Positions 55,843 to 64,000 of a DNA stretch of 64,000 nt are shown here, piece by piece. The position numbers and the translations under genes are program-made. Origin of the DNA: Pseudoxanthomonas sp. SE1 (lineage in GTDB: Bacteria; Pseudomonadota; Gammaproteobacteria; Xanthomonadales; Xanthomonadaceae); contig NZ_CP113783.1 of assembly GCF_029542205.1 (NCBI RefSeq), forward strand, positions 1,045,001 to 1,109,000. The letters run 5' to 3'. Positions within the stretch are counted from its first letter, which is position 1. Each line of letters starts with the position of its first letter. The notes under the pieces were generated by a model, which did no database searches, had not been told where the DNA came from, and was given only the letters and a program-made list of their open reading frames with translations.

Positions 55843-57750
55843 ATGATCACCATCACGCTCCCCGACGGCAGCCGCCGCGAGTTCGAGAATCCCGTTTCCG
55901 TCATGCAGGTGGCGCAGTCCATCGGTGCCGGGCTGGCCAAGGCCACCGTGGCCGGCGCCGTCGACGGCGTACTGGTCGACGCCAGCGACGTCATCGACCA
56001 TGACGCTTCGCTGCGCATCATCACGCCGAAGGACGAGGAAGGCCTGGAGATCATCCGGCATTCCAGTGCGCACCTGGTCGGCCACGCGGTCAAGCAGCTG
56101 TACCCGGACGTGAAGATGGTGATCGGCCCGGTCATCGCCGAAGGCTTCTACTACGACATCCACAGCGAGCGCCCGTTCACGCCGGAGGACCTGGCGGCGA
56201 TCGAGCAGCGCATGCAGGAACTGATCGCGCAGGACTACGACGTCATCAAGAAGATGACGCCGCGCGCCGAGGTGGTCGAGGTCTTCAAGGCCCGTGGCGA
56301 AGACTACAAGCTGCGCCTGATCGACGACATGGGTCCGGAAGTGACGGCCATGGGCCTGTACTACCACCAGGAATACGTGGACATGTGCCGCGGCCCGCAC
56401 GTGCCGAACACGCGCTTCCTGAAGGCATTCAAGCTGACCCGCATCTCCGGCGCCTACTGGCGCGGCGACGCCAAGAACGAACAGCTGCAACGCATCTACG
56501 GCACTGCCTGGGCCGACAAGAAGCAGCTGGAGGCCTACATCCAGCGCATCGAGGAAGCCGAGAAGCGCGACCACCGCAAGATCGGCAAGCAGCAGGAACT
56601 GTTCCATCTGCAGGAAGAGGCGCCCGGCCTGGTGTTCTGGCATCCCAAGGGCTGGGCCATCTGGCAGGTGGTCGAGCAGTACATGCGCAAGGTCTACCGC
56701 GACAGCGGCTACCAGGAAGTGCGTTGCCCGCAGATCCTCGACGTCGCCCTGTGGAAGAAGTCCGGCCACTGGGACAACTACAAGGAAAACATGTTCTTCA
56801 GCGAATCGGAGAACCGCACCTATGCGGTCAAGCCGATGAACTGCCCGGGGCATGTGCAGGTGTTCAACCAGGGCCTGCACAGCTACCGCGACCTGCCGAT
56901 CCGCTACGGCGAATTCGGCGCCTGCCACCGCAACGAGCCCTCGGGTGCGCTGCACGGCATCCTGCGCGTGCGCGGCTTCACCCAGGACGACGGCCACATC
57001 TTCTGCACGGAAGACCAGATCGAGGCCGAGGTCACGGCATTCCACCAGCAGGCGCTGAAGGTGTATTCGGACTTCGGTTTCGAAGACATCCAGATCAAGA
57101 TCGCCCTGCGCCCCGAGTCGCGCCTGGGCGACGACGCCACCTGGGACAAGGCCGAGGCCGCCCTGCGTGCCGCCCTGCGCAGCTGCGGGGTGGAGTGGCA
57201 GGAACTGCCGGGTGAGGGCGCCTTCTACGGCCCGAAGATCGAGTACCACCTGAAGGACGCCATCGGCCGGACCTGGCAGCTGGGCACGATGCAGGTCGAT
57301 TTCATGATGCCGGGCCGCCTGGGCGCCGAGTACGTGGACGAGAACAGCCAGCGCCAGCATCCGGTCATGCTGCACCGGGCCATCGTGGGCTCGATGGAGC
57401 GGTTCATCGGCATCCTGATCGAGCACCATGCTGGTGCATTCCCGTCCTGGCTGGCCCCCGAGCAGGCCATGGTGATGAATATCACCGATGCCCAGGCCGA
57501 TTACGTGGCTGAGGTCCGGAAAACCCTTTCAAATCAAGGCTTCCGGGTCGCGGCGGATTTGCGGAACGAGAAGATCGGCTATAAGATTCGCGAGCACACG
57601 CTGCAGCGGGTGCCATACCTGCTGGTGGTCGGAGACCGCGAGAAGGAGAATGGCGCCGTCGCCGTGCGCACGCGTTCCGGTGAAGACCTGGGCAGCATGT
57701 CCGTCGATGCCTTCGCCGAACGTTTGCGGAACGAGCACGCCGCGCGATAA
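55843..57750 (+). CDS. thrS: threonine--tRNA ligase
   Basis: A 635-residue class II aminoacyl-tRNA synthetase. The N-terminal TGS domain starts [28 protein letters not shown]. The editing domain has [25 protein letters not shown] and the [14 protein letters not shown] zinc-region, and the catalytic core shows [12 protein letters not shown] and the C-terminal anticodon-binding domain. The ATG at 55843 gives the standard N-terminus; an in-frame start 57 bp upstream adds unrelated residues. It heads the conserved thrS-infC block. Confidence 0.97.
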   Translation: MITITLPDGSRREFENPVSVMQVAQSIGAGLAKATVAGAVDGVLVDASDVIDHDASLRIITPKDEEGLEIIRHSSAHLVGHAVKQLYPDVKMVIGPVIAEGFYYDIHSERPFTPEDLAAIEQRMQELIAQDYDVIKKMTPRAEVVEVFKARGEDYKLRLIDDMGPEVTAMGLYYHQEYVDMCRGPHVPNTRFLKAFKLTRISGAYWRGDAKNEQLQRIYGTAWADKKQLEAYIQRIEEAEKRDHRKIGKQQELFHLQEEAPGLVFWHPKGWAIWQVVEQYMRKVYRDSGYQEVRCPQILDVALWKKSGHWDNYKENMFFSESENRTYAVKPMNCPGHVQVFNQGLHSYRDLPIRYGEFGACHRNEPSGALHGILRVRGFTQDDGHIFCTEDQIEAEVTAFHQQALKVYSDFGFEDIQIKIALRPESRLGDDATWDKAEAALRAALRSCGVEWQELPGEGAFYGPKIEYHLKDAIGRTWQLGTMQVDFMMPGRLGAEYVDENSQRQHPVMLHRAIVGSMERFIGILIEHHAGAFPSWLAPEQAMVMNITDAQADYVAEVRKTLSNQGFRVAADLRNEKIGYKIREHTLQRVPYLLVVGDREKENGAVAVRTRSGEDLGSMSVDAFAERLRNEHAAR

Positions 57751-57798
57751 TTGGTTCCGGCCCGATAGGCCGGCGCACCCCTCCCTGGAGACTGCAAC

Positions 57799-58323
57799 AT
57801 CAGCATCCCTGACAACAAGCAAAACCGCAAAAACCACGAGATCCGCGTGCCGCGCGTGCGCGTGATCGGTTCGGACGGCGAAATGATCGGCGTGCTCACG
57901 CGCGACGAAGCCTTGGCCAAGGCGGAAGACGAAGGACTGGATCTCGTTGAGATCCAGCCCAACGCCGAGCCGCCTGTCTGCAAGATCATGGACTTCGGCA
58001 AGTTCAAGTTCGAGGCGCAGAAGAAGGCCAATGAGGCCAAGAAGAAGCAGAAGCAGGTCGAGATCAAGGAACTGAAGTTCCGCCCCGTCACCGACGAGGG
58101 CGACTACCAGATCAAGATGCGCAACATCCGCCGCTTCCTGGAAGAGGGCGACAAGGTCAAGGTCAATATCCGCTTCCGTGGCCGCGAGATGAGCCACCAG
58201 GAGCTGGGTCGCGAGATGGCTGCGCGCATCGAGGCCGAGCTGGGCGACGAGATCGTCATCGAGTCCCGTCCGCGCCTGGAAGGCCGCCAGATGGTCATGA
58301 TGATCGCCCCCAAAAAGAAATGA
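57799..58323 (+). CDS. infC: translation initiation factor IF-3, non-AUG start
   Basis: A 174-residue IF-3 (E. coli 180). It keeps the 30S subunit free and checks the start codon. The family starts about 16 residues before the first internal GTG. The in-frame codon at 57799 is ATC, 8 bp after a GGAG site, giving [24 protein letters not shown]. coli infC uses AUU for autoregulation by IF-3. Both IF-3 domains are complete ([48 protein letters not shown]), ending APKKK. Confidence 0.93.
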   Translation: MSIPDNKQNRKNHEIRVPRVRVIGSDGEMIGVLTRDEALAKAEDEGLDLVEIQPNAEPPVCKIMDFGKFKFEAQKKANEAKKKQKQVEIKELKFRPVTDEGDYQIKMRNIRRFLEEGDKVKVNIRFRGREMSHQELGREMAARIEAELGDEIVIESRPRLEGRQMVMMIAPKKK

Positions 58324-58324
58324 T

Positions 58325-58345
58325 GTCGGCGGCTCCGCCGCCGAC
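58325..58345. repeat. hairpin just after infC
   Basis: GTCGGCGGC-TCC-GCCGCCGAC is a perfect 9-bp stem that starts 1 bp after the infC stop codon. There is no T-run, so it may stabilise the infC mRNA end. Confidence 0.5.
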
Positions 58346-58353
58346 GCCACCCG

Positions 58354-58395
58354 TTCCCCTCGCCCCGCGTGCGGGGAGAGGGCAAAGGGTGAGGG
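58354..58395. repeat. C/G-rich palindromic repeat in the infC-rpmI gap
   Basis: CCCTCGCCCCGC-GT-GCGGGGAGAGGG with a following GGGTGAGGGG. The layout resembles the dispersed CCCTC/GAGGG repeats of Xanthomonadaceae intergenic regions; it differs from the GTAGGAGCG family. Confidence 0.5.
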
Positions 58396-58396
58396 G

Positions 58397-58424
58397 AAGG
58401 CGCCGCAAGGCGCCTTTCGCTTTT
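58397..58424 (+). terminator. terminator-like hairpin in the infC-rpmI gap
   Basis: AAGGCGCC-GCAA-GGCGCCTT is followed by TCGCTTTT. It separates infC from a downstream promoter, so thrS-infC and rpmI-rplT can be expressed independently. Confidence 0.7.
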
Positions 58425-58457
58425 CCGCCTTCTGGCTGCAGAGCTAAGTAGCCGGAT

Positions 58458-58486
58458 TTGCAAGAAAAAACGGCAGCGGGCATAAT
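58458..58486 (+). promoter_or_regulatory. putative sigma-70 promoter of rpmI-rplT
   Basis: TTGCAA and CATAAT have the ideal 17-bp spacing, about 190 bp before rpmI. Both boxes are close to consensus. Confidence 0.65.
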
Positions 58487-58507
58487 ACGCGGCCCGGTAC
58501 GCCGGGA

Positions 58508-58635
58508 GGCTGTTCGCAGCCGATGGACCCGTCGGGGGTTCCGCTCTGGAATCAACGACTTACAAGCCGATATGGGCATGGATGGAAAGAGTGGCCTTTC
58601 AATGCTTCGCGGCAAAGCCGCAAAGCATTGAAAGG
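58508..58635 (+). promoter_or_regulatory. structured leader of rpmI-rplT
   Basis: The leader holds a GGCTG-TTCG-CAGCC hairpin (58508-58521) and, further down, a 19-bp stem with one mismatch (58595-58613 and 58617-58635, loop AAA) ending 44 bp before rpmI. Ribosomal protein L20 represses its operon by binding leader RNA in other bacteria; that this leader does the same is inference. Confidence 0.5.
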
Positions 58636-58678
58636 GCGCCGCCCCGATCAGTGACATAAACCCGTCAAGGACATAGCA

Positions 58679-58876
58679 ATGCCCAAGATCAAGACCCACC
58701 GGGCGGCGGCGAAGCGTTTTCGCAAGACCGCATCCGGCAAGTTCAAGGCTGGCCACGCCAACCGTAGCCACATCCTCACCAAGAAGGCGACCAAGCGTAA
58801 GCGCGGCCTGCGTGCGACGAATATCATTCGCGCCGAGGACAGCGGCCGTTTGAACCGCATGCTTCCCTACCTCTGA
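58679..58876 (+). CDS. rpmI: 50S ribosomal protein L35
   Basis: A 65-residue basic ribosomal protein with the standard L35 sequence: [23 protein letters not shown], then [17 protein letters not shown], and MLPYL at the end. A GGACATAGC stretch precedes the ATG. It is separated from rplT by 10 bp. Confidence 0.98.
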   Translation: MPKIKTHRAAAKRFRKTASGKFKAGHANRSHILTKKATKRKRGLRATNIIRAEDSGRLNRMLPYL

Positions 58877-58886
58877 GGACTGAGAC

Positions 58887-59246
58887 ATGGCACGAGTTAA
58901 GCGTGGCGTGACGGCGCGTCGCCGTCACAAGAAAGTCCTCCACCTGGCCAAGGGCTATTACAACGCCCGTCGCAAGGTGTTCCGCGTCGCCAAGCAGGCG
59001 GTCATCAAGGCGGGTCAGTACGCCTACATCGGCCGCAAGCAGAAGAAGCGCAACTTCCGTTCGCTGTGGATCACCCGCATCAACGCGGCGGCCCGCATGA
59101 ATGGCCTCAGCTACAGCCGTTTCATGAACGGTCTGCTGAAGGCCGGCATCACCCTGGATCGCAAGGTGCTGGCGGACATCGCCGTGCACGACGCGGTGGG
59201 TTTTGCGGCCCTGGCTGAAAAGGCGAAGGGCGCACTCGCGGCGTAA
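58887..59246 (+). CDS. rplT: 50S ribosomal protein L20
   Basis: A 119-residue ribosomal protein that nucleates early 50S assembly and often represses its own operon. It begins [18 protein letters not shown] and has the [25 protein letters not shown] core. A GAGGACTGAGAC site precedes it. It ends ahead of a terminator. Confidence 0.98.
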   Translation: MARVKRGVTARRRHKKVLHLAKGYYNARRKVFRVAKQAVIKAGQYAYIGRKQKKRNFRSLWITRINAAARMNGLSYSRFMNGLLKAGITLDRKVLADIAVHDAVGFAALAEKAKGALAA

Positions 59247-59295
59247 GCCGCGTCTCCACCGTACAGAACTCCGGCAGTCCAGCGCCGGGAACACG

Positions 59296-59330
59296 TGGGG
59301 AAGGGCGCGAGTCCTTCCCCATTGTTTTTT
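59296..59330 (+). terminator. intrinsic terminator after rplT
   Basis: A 9-bp stem (TGGGGAAGG/CCTTCCCCA) with an 8-nt loop is followed by TTGTTTTTT. It ends the rpmI-rplT transcript, leaving pheST with a separate or read-through supply. Confidence 0.88.
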
Positions 59331-59342
59331 GTGGTTTCTGTT

Positions 59343-60431
<1,089 letters not shown>

Positions 60432-60502
60432 CGCTCCCGCGGCACTACGACACCTGACTCTTGAAGACGGCGGGCCCGGGCCCGCCCTACGGATCACGAA
60501 CG

Positions 60503-62896
60503 ATGAAGTTCTCTGAAAACTGGCTACGCAGCCACGTCCCCACTCAGGCCACCCGCGATGAACTGTCCGCGACGTTGACCGCGATCGGCCTGGAAGTCGA
60601 AGAGGTCACCGCGTTGGGCGACGGCCTTGCGAACGTGGTGGTGGCGCGCATCGTGGAATGCGCCAGGCATCCCGAAGCCGACCGCCTGCAGGTCTGCCAG
60701 GTCGATGCCGGCCAAGGCGGGCTGCTGCAGATCGTCTGCGGTGCGCCGAACGCGCGCCCGGGCCTGTTGGCGCCGCTGGCAATGGTCGGTGCCAACGTAG
60801 GCGGCATCGCGATCAAGGCGGCCAAGCTACGCGGCGTGGAATCCAACGGCATGCTGTGCTCGGCCAAGGAGCTGGGCATCGATGCCGACGCGTCCGGCCT
60901 GCTGGAACTGCCGGCCAGCGCACCGGTGGGCACGCCCATCGCCGACTACCTGCAGCTGCCCGACGCCAGCATCGAGATCAAGCTGACGCCGAACCGTGCT
61001 GACTGCTTCAGCGTGCGCGGCATCGCCTACGACGTCGCAGCCTCGCTGGGCAGCGAAGTGAAACCGTTCGACGCCACACCCGTTCCGGCACAGAGCCCGT
61101 CCGAACTGAGCGTCGAACTGGAGGCCGGCGCGCGCGTGCCCCGGTTCGTCGGCCGCGTGATCGAAGGTGTGGACGCTACCGTGCCTTCGCCGGTATGGAT
61201 GGCGGAGCGACTGCGCCGTAGCGGAGTGCGTCCGATCAGCTTCCTGGTCGACGTGACCCAGTACGTGATGCTGGAACTCGGCCAGCCGATGCACGCGTTC
61301 GACAAGGACGCACTGGAAGGCGGCATCGTCGTGCGTGCCGCGCGCGCGGACGAGACGGTCGCACTGCTGGACGGCCGCACCGTGGCGCTCGACGACGACT
61401 TCCTGGTCGTGTCGGATGGCCGGGGTGGCCGCGGCGCCCGCGCGGTCGCGCTCGGCGGGATCATGGGCGGGCTCGATACCCGCGTCACCGACGCCACGCG
61501 CAACGTGTTCCTGGAAGCCGCACACTGGATTCCGTCCGCGATCATAGGACGCAGCCGCAAGCTGGGCCTGCACACCGACGCCGGCCATCGCTTCGAACGT
61601 GGCGTCGATCCGGAACTGCCGCGTATCGCGCTGGAGTACGCCACCCGCCTGATCCTCGACATCGCCGGGGGCGTTCCCGGGCCGACGACCGAGGCCGTGT
61701 TGCCCGAGCATCTGCCCAGGCCGACCGCGATCCTGCTGCGCCGTGGGCGCGTGGCGCGTGTGCTGGGCGTCGAGATTCCCGATGCGGACATCGAACGCAT
61801 CCTGCGCGGCCTGGGCCTGCAGGCGGCCGCCGTCGCCGAGGGCTGGAGCGTGGTGCCGCCCAGCCGGCGCTTCGACCTCGCCATCGAGGAGGACCTGATC
61901 GAGGAACTGGCGCGCATTCACGGCTACGACCGCATACCCACCACGCTCCCGGGTGGCGCGACCCGTATCGCGGCGCCCAGCGAGACCCGGGTCGAGTCCG
62001 GCATGGTGCGTCGCCAGCTGGTCGCGCGCGACTATTTCGAGACGGTCAATTTCGCCTTTGTCGACGCACAGTGGCTGTCGTACTGGGATGCGGCGGACGG
62101 TGCCGTGCCATTGGCCAATCCGCTGAGCGCGGAACTGGCGATCATGCGTACGCAGCTGCTGCCTGGCGTCGTGGCGGCCGTGCAGCGCAATGCCGCGCGG
62201 CAAGCCGGCCGCGTGCGCCTGTTCGAGATCGGCAACGTCTTCCATGCGCCGGCGCAGCCGGGTGATGCGCCTGTCGAGTCGCTGCGCATCGCGGCCGCCA
62301 TCACCGGTGACGCGATGGTGGAGCAATGGGGCGTGCCGGCACGCAAGGCCGATTTCCACGACCTCAAGGGCGACCTGGAAAGCGTCGCGGCACTGGCGGG
62401 CGCCAGCCTCGAATTCAGGCCCTCGCGCACAGCCCACGGCCATCCCGGCCGGTCGGCCGACGTCTACCGCGATGGAGTCCATATCGGCTGGATCGGGCAG
62501 CTGCATCCGCGCCTGCAGCGCCAGCTGGACCTGGATGCCGACGTGGTCGCGTTCGAACTGGATCTGGCGCCGTTGACCGCACGGGCGGTGCCGCGCGCGG
62601 CGGAGTTGTCGCGCTATCCGTCCGTCCGCCGGGACCTCGCGTTCGTCGTGGCCGAGGAGGTCTCGTGGTCCGCCTTGGCGGCGACGGTCAGGAGCGCCGC
62701 AGGCCCGCTGCTGCGCGATGTCCAGCTGTTCGACCGGTACGTCGGGCAGGGGGTCGAATCCGGTCAAAAGAGTCTCGCTATGGGCTTGATTTTGCAGGAC
62801 AACTCACGCACTCTCACTGAAGCCGATGTGGCGCAGGTAGTGGCGAATGTCGTGGCCGCGATCGACAGCGTGCACGGGGCGAGGATCCGCGGTTGA
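60503..62896 (+). CDS. pheT: phenylalanine--tRNA ligase beta subunit
   Basis: A 797-residue subunit that binds tRNA and edits mischarged tyrosine. It begins [13 protein letters not shown] and has the tRNA-binding OB-fold ([28 protein letters not shown]), the B3/B4 editing domain, the B5 domain and the C-terminal ferredoxin-like anticodon-binding domain ([16 protein letters not shown]). The ATG at 60503 is used because the family start matches. Confidence 0.97.
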   Translation: MKFSENWLRSHVPTQATRDELSATLTAIGLEVEEVTALGDGLANVVVARIVECARHPEADRLQVCQVDAGQGGLLQIVCGAPNARPGLLAPLAMVGANVGGIAIKAAKLRGVESNGMLCSAKELGIDADASGLLELPASAPVGTPIADYLQLPDASIEIKLTPNRADCFSVRGIAYDVAASLGSEVKPFDATPVPAQSPSELSVELEAGARVPRFVGRVIEGVDATVPSPVWMAERLRRSGVRPISFLVDVTQYVMLELGQPMHAFDKDALEGGIVVRAARADETVALLDGRTVALDDDFLVVSDGRGGRGARAVALGGIMGGLDTRVTDATRNVFLEAAHWIPSAIIGRSRKLGLHTDAGHRFERGVDPELPRIALEYATRLILDIAGGVPGPTTEAVLPEHLPRPTAILLRRGRVARVLGVEIPDADIERILRGLGLQAAAVAEGWSVVPPSRRFDLAIEEDLIEELARIHGYDRIPTTLPGGATRIAAPSETRVESGMVRRQLVARDYFETVNFAFVDAQWLSYWDAADGAVPLANPLSAELAIMRTQLLPGVVAAVQRNAARQAGRVRLFEIGNVFHAPAQPGDAPVESLRIAAAITGDAMVEQWGVPARKADFHDLKGDLESVAALAGASLEFRPSRTAHGHPGRSADVYRDGVHIGWIGQLHPRLQRQLDLDADVVAFELDLAPLTARAVPRAAELSRYPSVRRDLAFVVAEEVSWSALAATVRSAAGPLLRDVQLFDRYVGQGVESGQKSLAMGLILQDNSRTLTEADVAQVVANVVAAIDSVHGARIRG

Positions 62897-62954
62897 ACCG
62901 GATGAAGAAGACAGTGGCGGGGCCGGCGACGGCCGCAATGGGGACGCAGTATCC

Positions 62955-63254
62955 ATGGCATTGACGAAGGCGGAGATGGCCGAACGTCTGTTCGACGAAG
63001 TCGGCCTGAACAAGCGCGAGGCGAAGGAGTTCGTCGACGCCTACTTCGACGTGCTGCGCGAGGCCCTGGAACAGGGCCGGCAGGTGAAGCTGTCGGGGTT
63101 CGGCAATTTCGACCTGCGCCGCAAGAACCAGCGCCCGGGGCGGAACCCGAAGACCGGCGAAGAGATCCCGATCTCGGCGAGGACGGTGGTGACCTTCCGG
63201 CCGGGCCAGAAACTCAAGGAGCGGGTGGAGACCTATGCTGGATCCGGGCAGTAA
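62955..63254 (+). CDS. ihfA: integration host factor subunit alpha
   Basis: A 99-residue DNA-bending protein, the alpha chain of IHF. It begins [32 protein letters not shown] and has the DNA-arm motif [12 protein letters not shown]. The length equals E. coli IhfA. It follows pheT by 58 bp, as in other gammaproteobacteria, and overlaps the next gene by 20 bp. Confidence 0.97.
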   Translation: MALTKAEMAERLFDEVGLNKREAKEFVDAYFDVLREALEQGRQVKLSGFGNFDLRRKNQRPGRNPKTGEEIPISARTVVTFRPGQKLKERVETYAGSGQ

Positions 63255-63591
63255 CCGCGAGCTTCCGCCGATCCCGGCCAAGCGCTACTTCACCATCGGT
63301 GAGGTCAGCGAACTGTGCGACGTCAAGCCGCACGTGCTGCGGTATTGGGAAACCGAGTTTCCCAGCCTGGAGCCCGCCAAGCGCCGCGGCAACCGCCGCT
63401 ACTACCAGCGCCATGACGTGCTGATGGTGCGCCAGATCCGGGGTCTGCTCTACGAGCAGGGGTACACCATCGGCGGCGCACGCCTGCGTCTGGAGGGTGA
63501 AGGTGCGAAACAGGAATCCGCGATGAGCGCGCAGATCGTGCGCCAGGTGCGGATGGAGCTGGAGGAAATCCTCCAGTTGCTACGCCGTTGA
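63235..63591 (+). CDS. MerR-family transcriptional regulator
   Basis: A 118-residue MerR-type regulator. The helix-turn-helix is in [50 protein letters not shown], followed by a short effector helix. It lacks a cysteine-rich metal-binding loop, so it is of the stand-alone kind conserved beside ihfA in gammaproteobacteria. The start overlaps ihfA by 20 bp, preceded by a GGAG site. Confidence 0.92.
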   Translation: MLDPGSNRELPPIPAKRYFTIGEVSELCDVKPHVLRYWETEFPSLEPAKRRGNRRYYQRHDVLMVRQIRGLLYEQGYTIGGARLRLEGEGAKQESAMSAQIVRQVRMELEEILQLLRR

Positions 63592-63634
63592 GGCACCACG
63601 GCGCTCCTGCTGGGAGTCGCCGAAGAATTCCGGC

Positions 63635-63640
63635 TATAAT
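63635..63640 (+). promoter_or_regulatory. consensus -10 box of tRNA-Pro
   Basis: A perfect TATAAT lies 37 bp before the tRNA 5' end. No strong -35 is visible at the right distance. Confidence 0.5.
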
Positions 63641-63673
63641 GCGCGGCCCGTCGCAAGGCGGGCCGATCCGCGA

Positions 63674-63754
<81 letters not shown>

Positions 63755-63770
63755 ATCGCGGTTCGACATC

Positions 63771-63798
63771 AAGCCTGCGCTGTCGCGTGGGCTTTTTT
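63771..63798 (+). terminator. intrinsic terminator after tRNA-Pro
   Basis: AAGCCTGCGC-TGTC-GCGTGGGCTT is followed by TTTT. The stem has 10 pairs including two G-U pairs, 16 bp after the CCA end. Confidence 0.85.
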
Positions 63799-63856
63799 GT
63801 GCCTGTCGTGCGCCGTTGGCGACGGCAACTCCCGGACGCCGTCTACAGGAAGGCCC

Positions 63857-64000
63857 ATGCATCCACGCAGCGAAGAGCTGATCCGCACGTTGCAGTTGGT
63901 GCCGCATCCCGAGGGCGGGCACTTTCGTCGTGTCTACGAGTCGACCAAACGCACCGAGGTGAACGGGATCGAGCGACCCACGCTCACCGCCATCAAATTC
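63857..64000 (+). CDS. DUF985 cupin-superfamily protein, cut by the window edge
   Basis: The first 48 residues of a cupin-family protein. They begin MHPRSEELIRTLQLVPHPEGGHFRRVYEST, with the HPEGG-(F/Y)-xRxxY block of the DUF985 family and a TAIKF strand. The rest lies outside the window. An AGGA site precedes the ATG. The biochemical role of this family is unknown. Confidence 0.85.
   Translation, partial: MHPRSEELIRTLQLVPHPEGGHFRRVYESTKRTEVNGIERPTLTAIKF

Overview
This 64 kb window is GC-rich chromosomal DNA from a gammaproteobacterium, most likely a Xanthomonadaceae/Lysobacteraceae member such as Pseudoxanthomonas, Lysobacter or Stenotrophomonas. I infer this from gene content, gene order, the abundance of GTGA/ATGA start-stop overlaps, and family-typical palindromic repeats with GTAGGAGCG arms. 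It looks like core genome: there is no prophage, insertion sequence, CRISPR array or plasmid function. Both edges cut a gene (rfbB on the left, a DUF985 cupin on the right).

Layout. 0-3 kb: the end of the dTDP-L-rhamnose operon rfbBACD. 3-15 kb: genes for peptide and small-molecule use, namely two secreted S9 peptidases, a POT peptide symporter, an OPT transporter, a DUF819 membrane protein and the CstA/YbdD carbon-starvation pair. 15-20 kb, minus strand: CorA, a GH97 glycosidase and a DUF4105 protein. 19.6-23 kb, minus strand: the phoH-ybeY-ybeX (CorC) RNA-maturation group with two hypothetical genes. 23-27.3 kb, plus strand: a TetR-controlled lipoprotein adaptor/ABC-2 exporter cassette with an NTF2-like gene, sitting between phoH and miaB, which are neighbours in E. 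coli. 27.3-30 kb: miaB and a lytic transglycosylase.

30-34 kb: the cytochrome bc1 operon petABC, then sspA-sspB. 34-39.7 kb: a Trm112-like gene, nadC and a DUF3301 gene; purEK; sodB; and grxD with a catalytically altered SDR and a MarC protein. 40-45.8 kb: a large Oar-type TonB-dependent receptor, the nucleosidase ppnN, and a LytS-type sensor kinase. 45.9-52.4 kb: the type IV pilus minor-pilin operon fimT-pilV-pilW-pilX-pilY1-pilE, divergent from the sensor kinase. A second FimT-like pseudopilin lies beyond tRNA-Asn. 53.4-64 kb: uvrB, tRNA-Val, and the conserved translation block thrS-infC-rpmI-rplT-pheS-pheT-ihfA-merR-tRNA-Pro.

Functionally the window combines envelope polysaccharide precursor synthesis, protein scavenging, respiration, twitching motility and the translation core. 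The points most worth a second look are: the exporter cassette between miaB and phoH with its AT-rich palindromic operator; the sensor kinase beside the pilin operon with no adjacent response regulator; the infC ATC start codon; the structured leader of rpmI-rplT with its own promoter; the SDR that lacks the catalytic Ser and Lys; and the dispersed perfect palindromes. I found no wholly new multi-gene system that I can defend from sequence alone.
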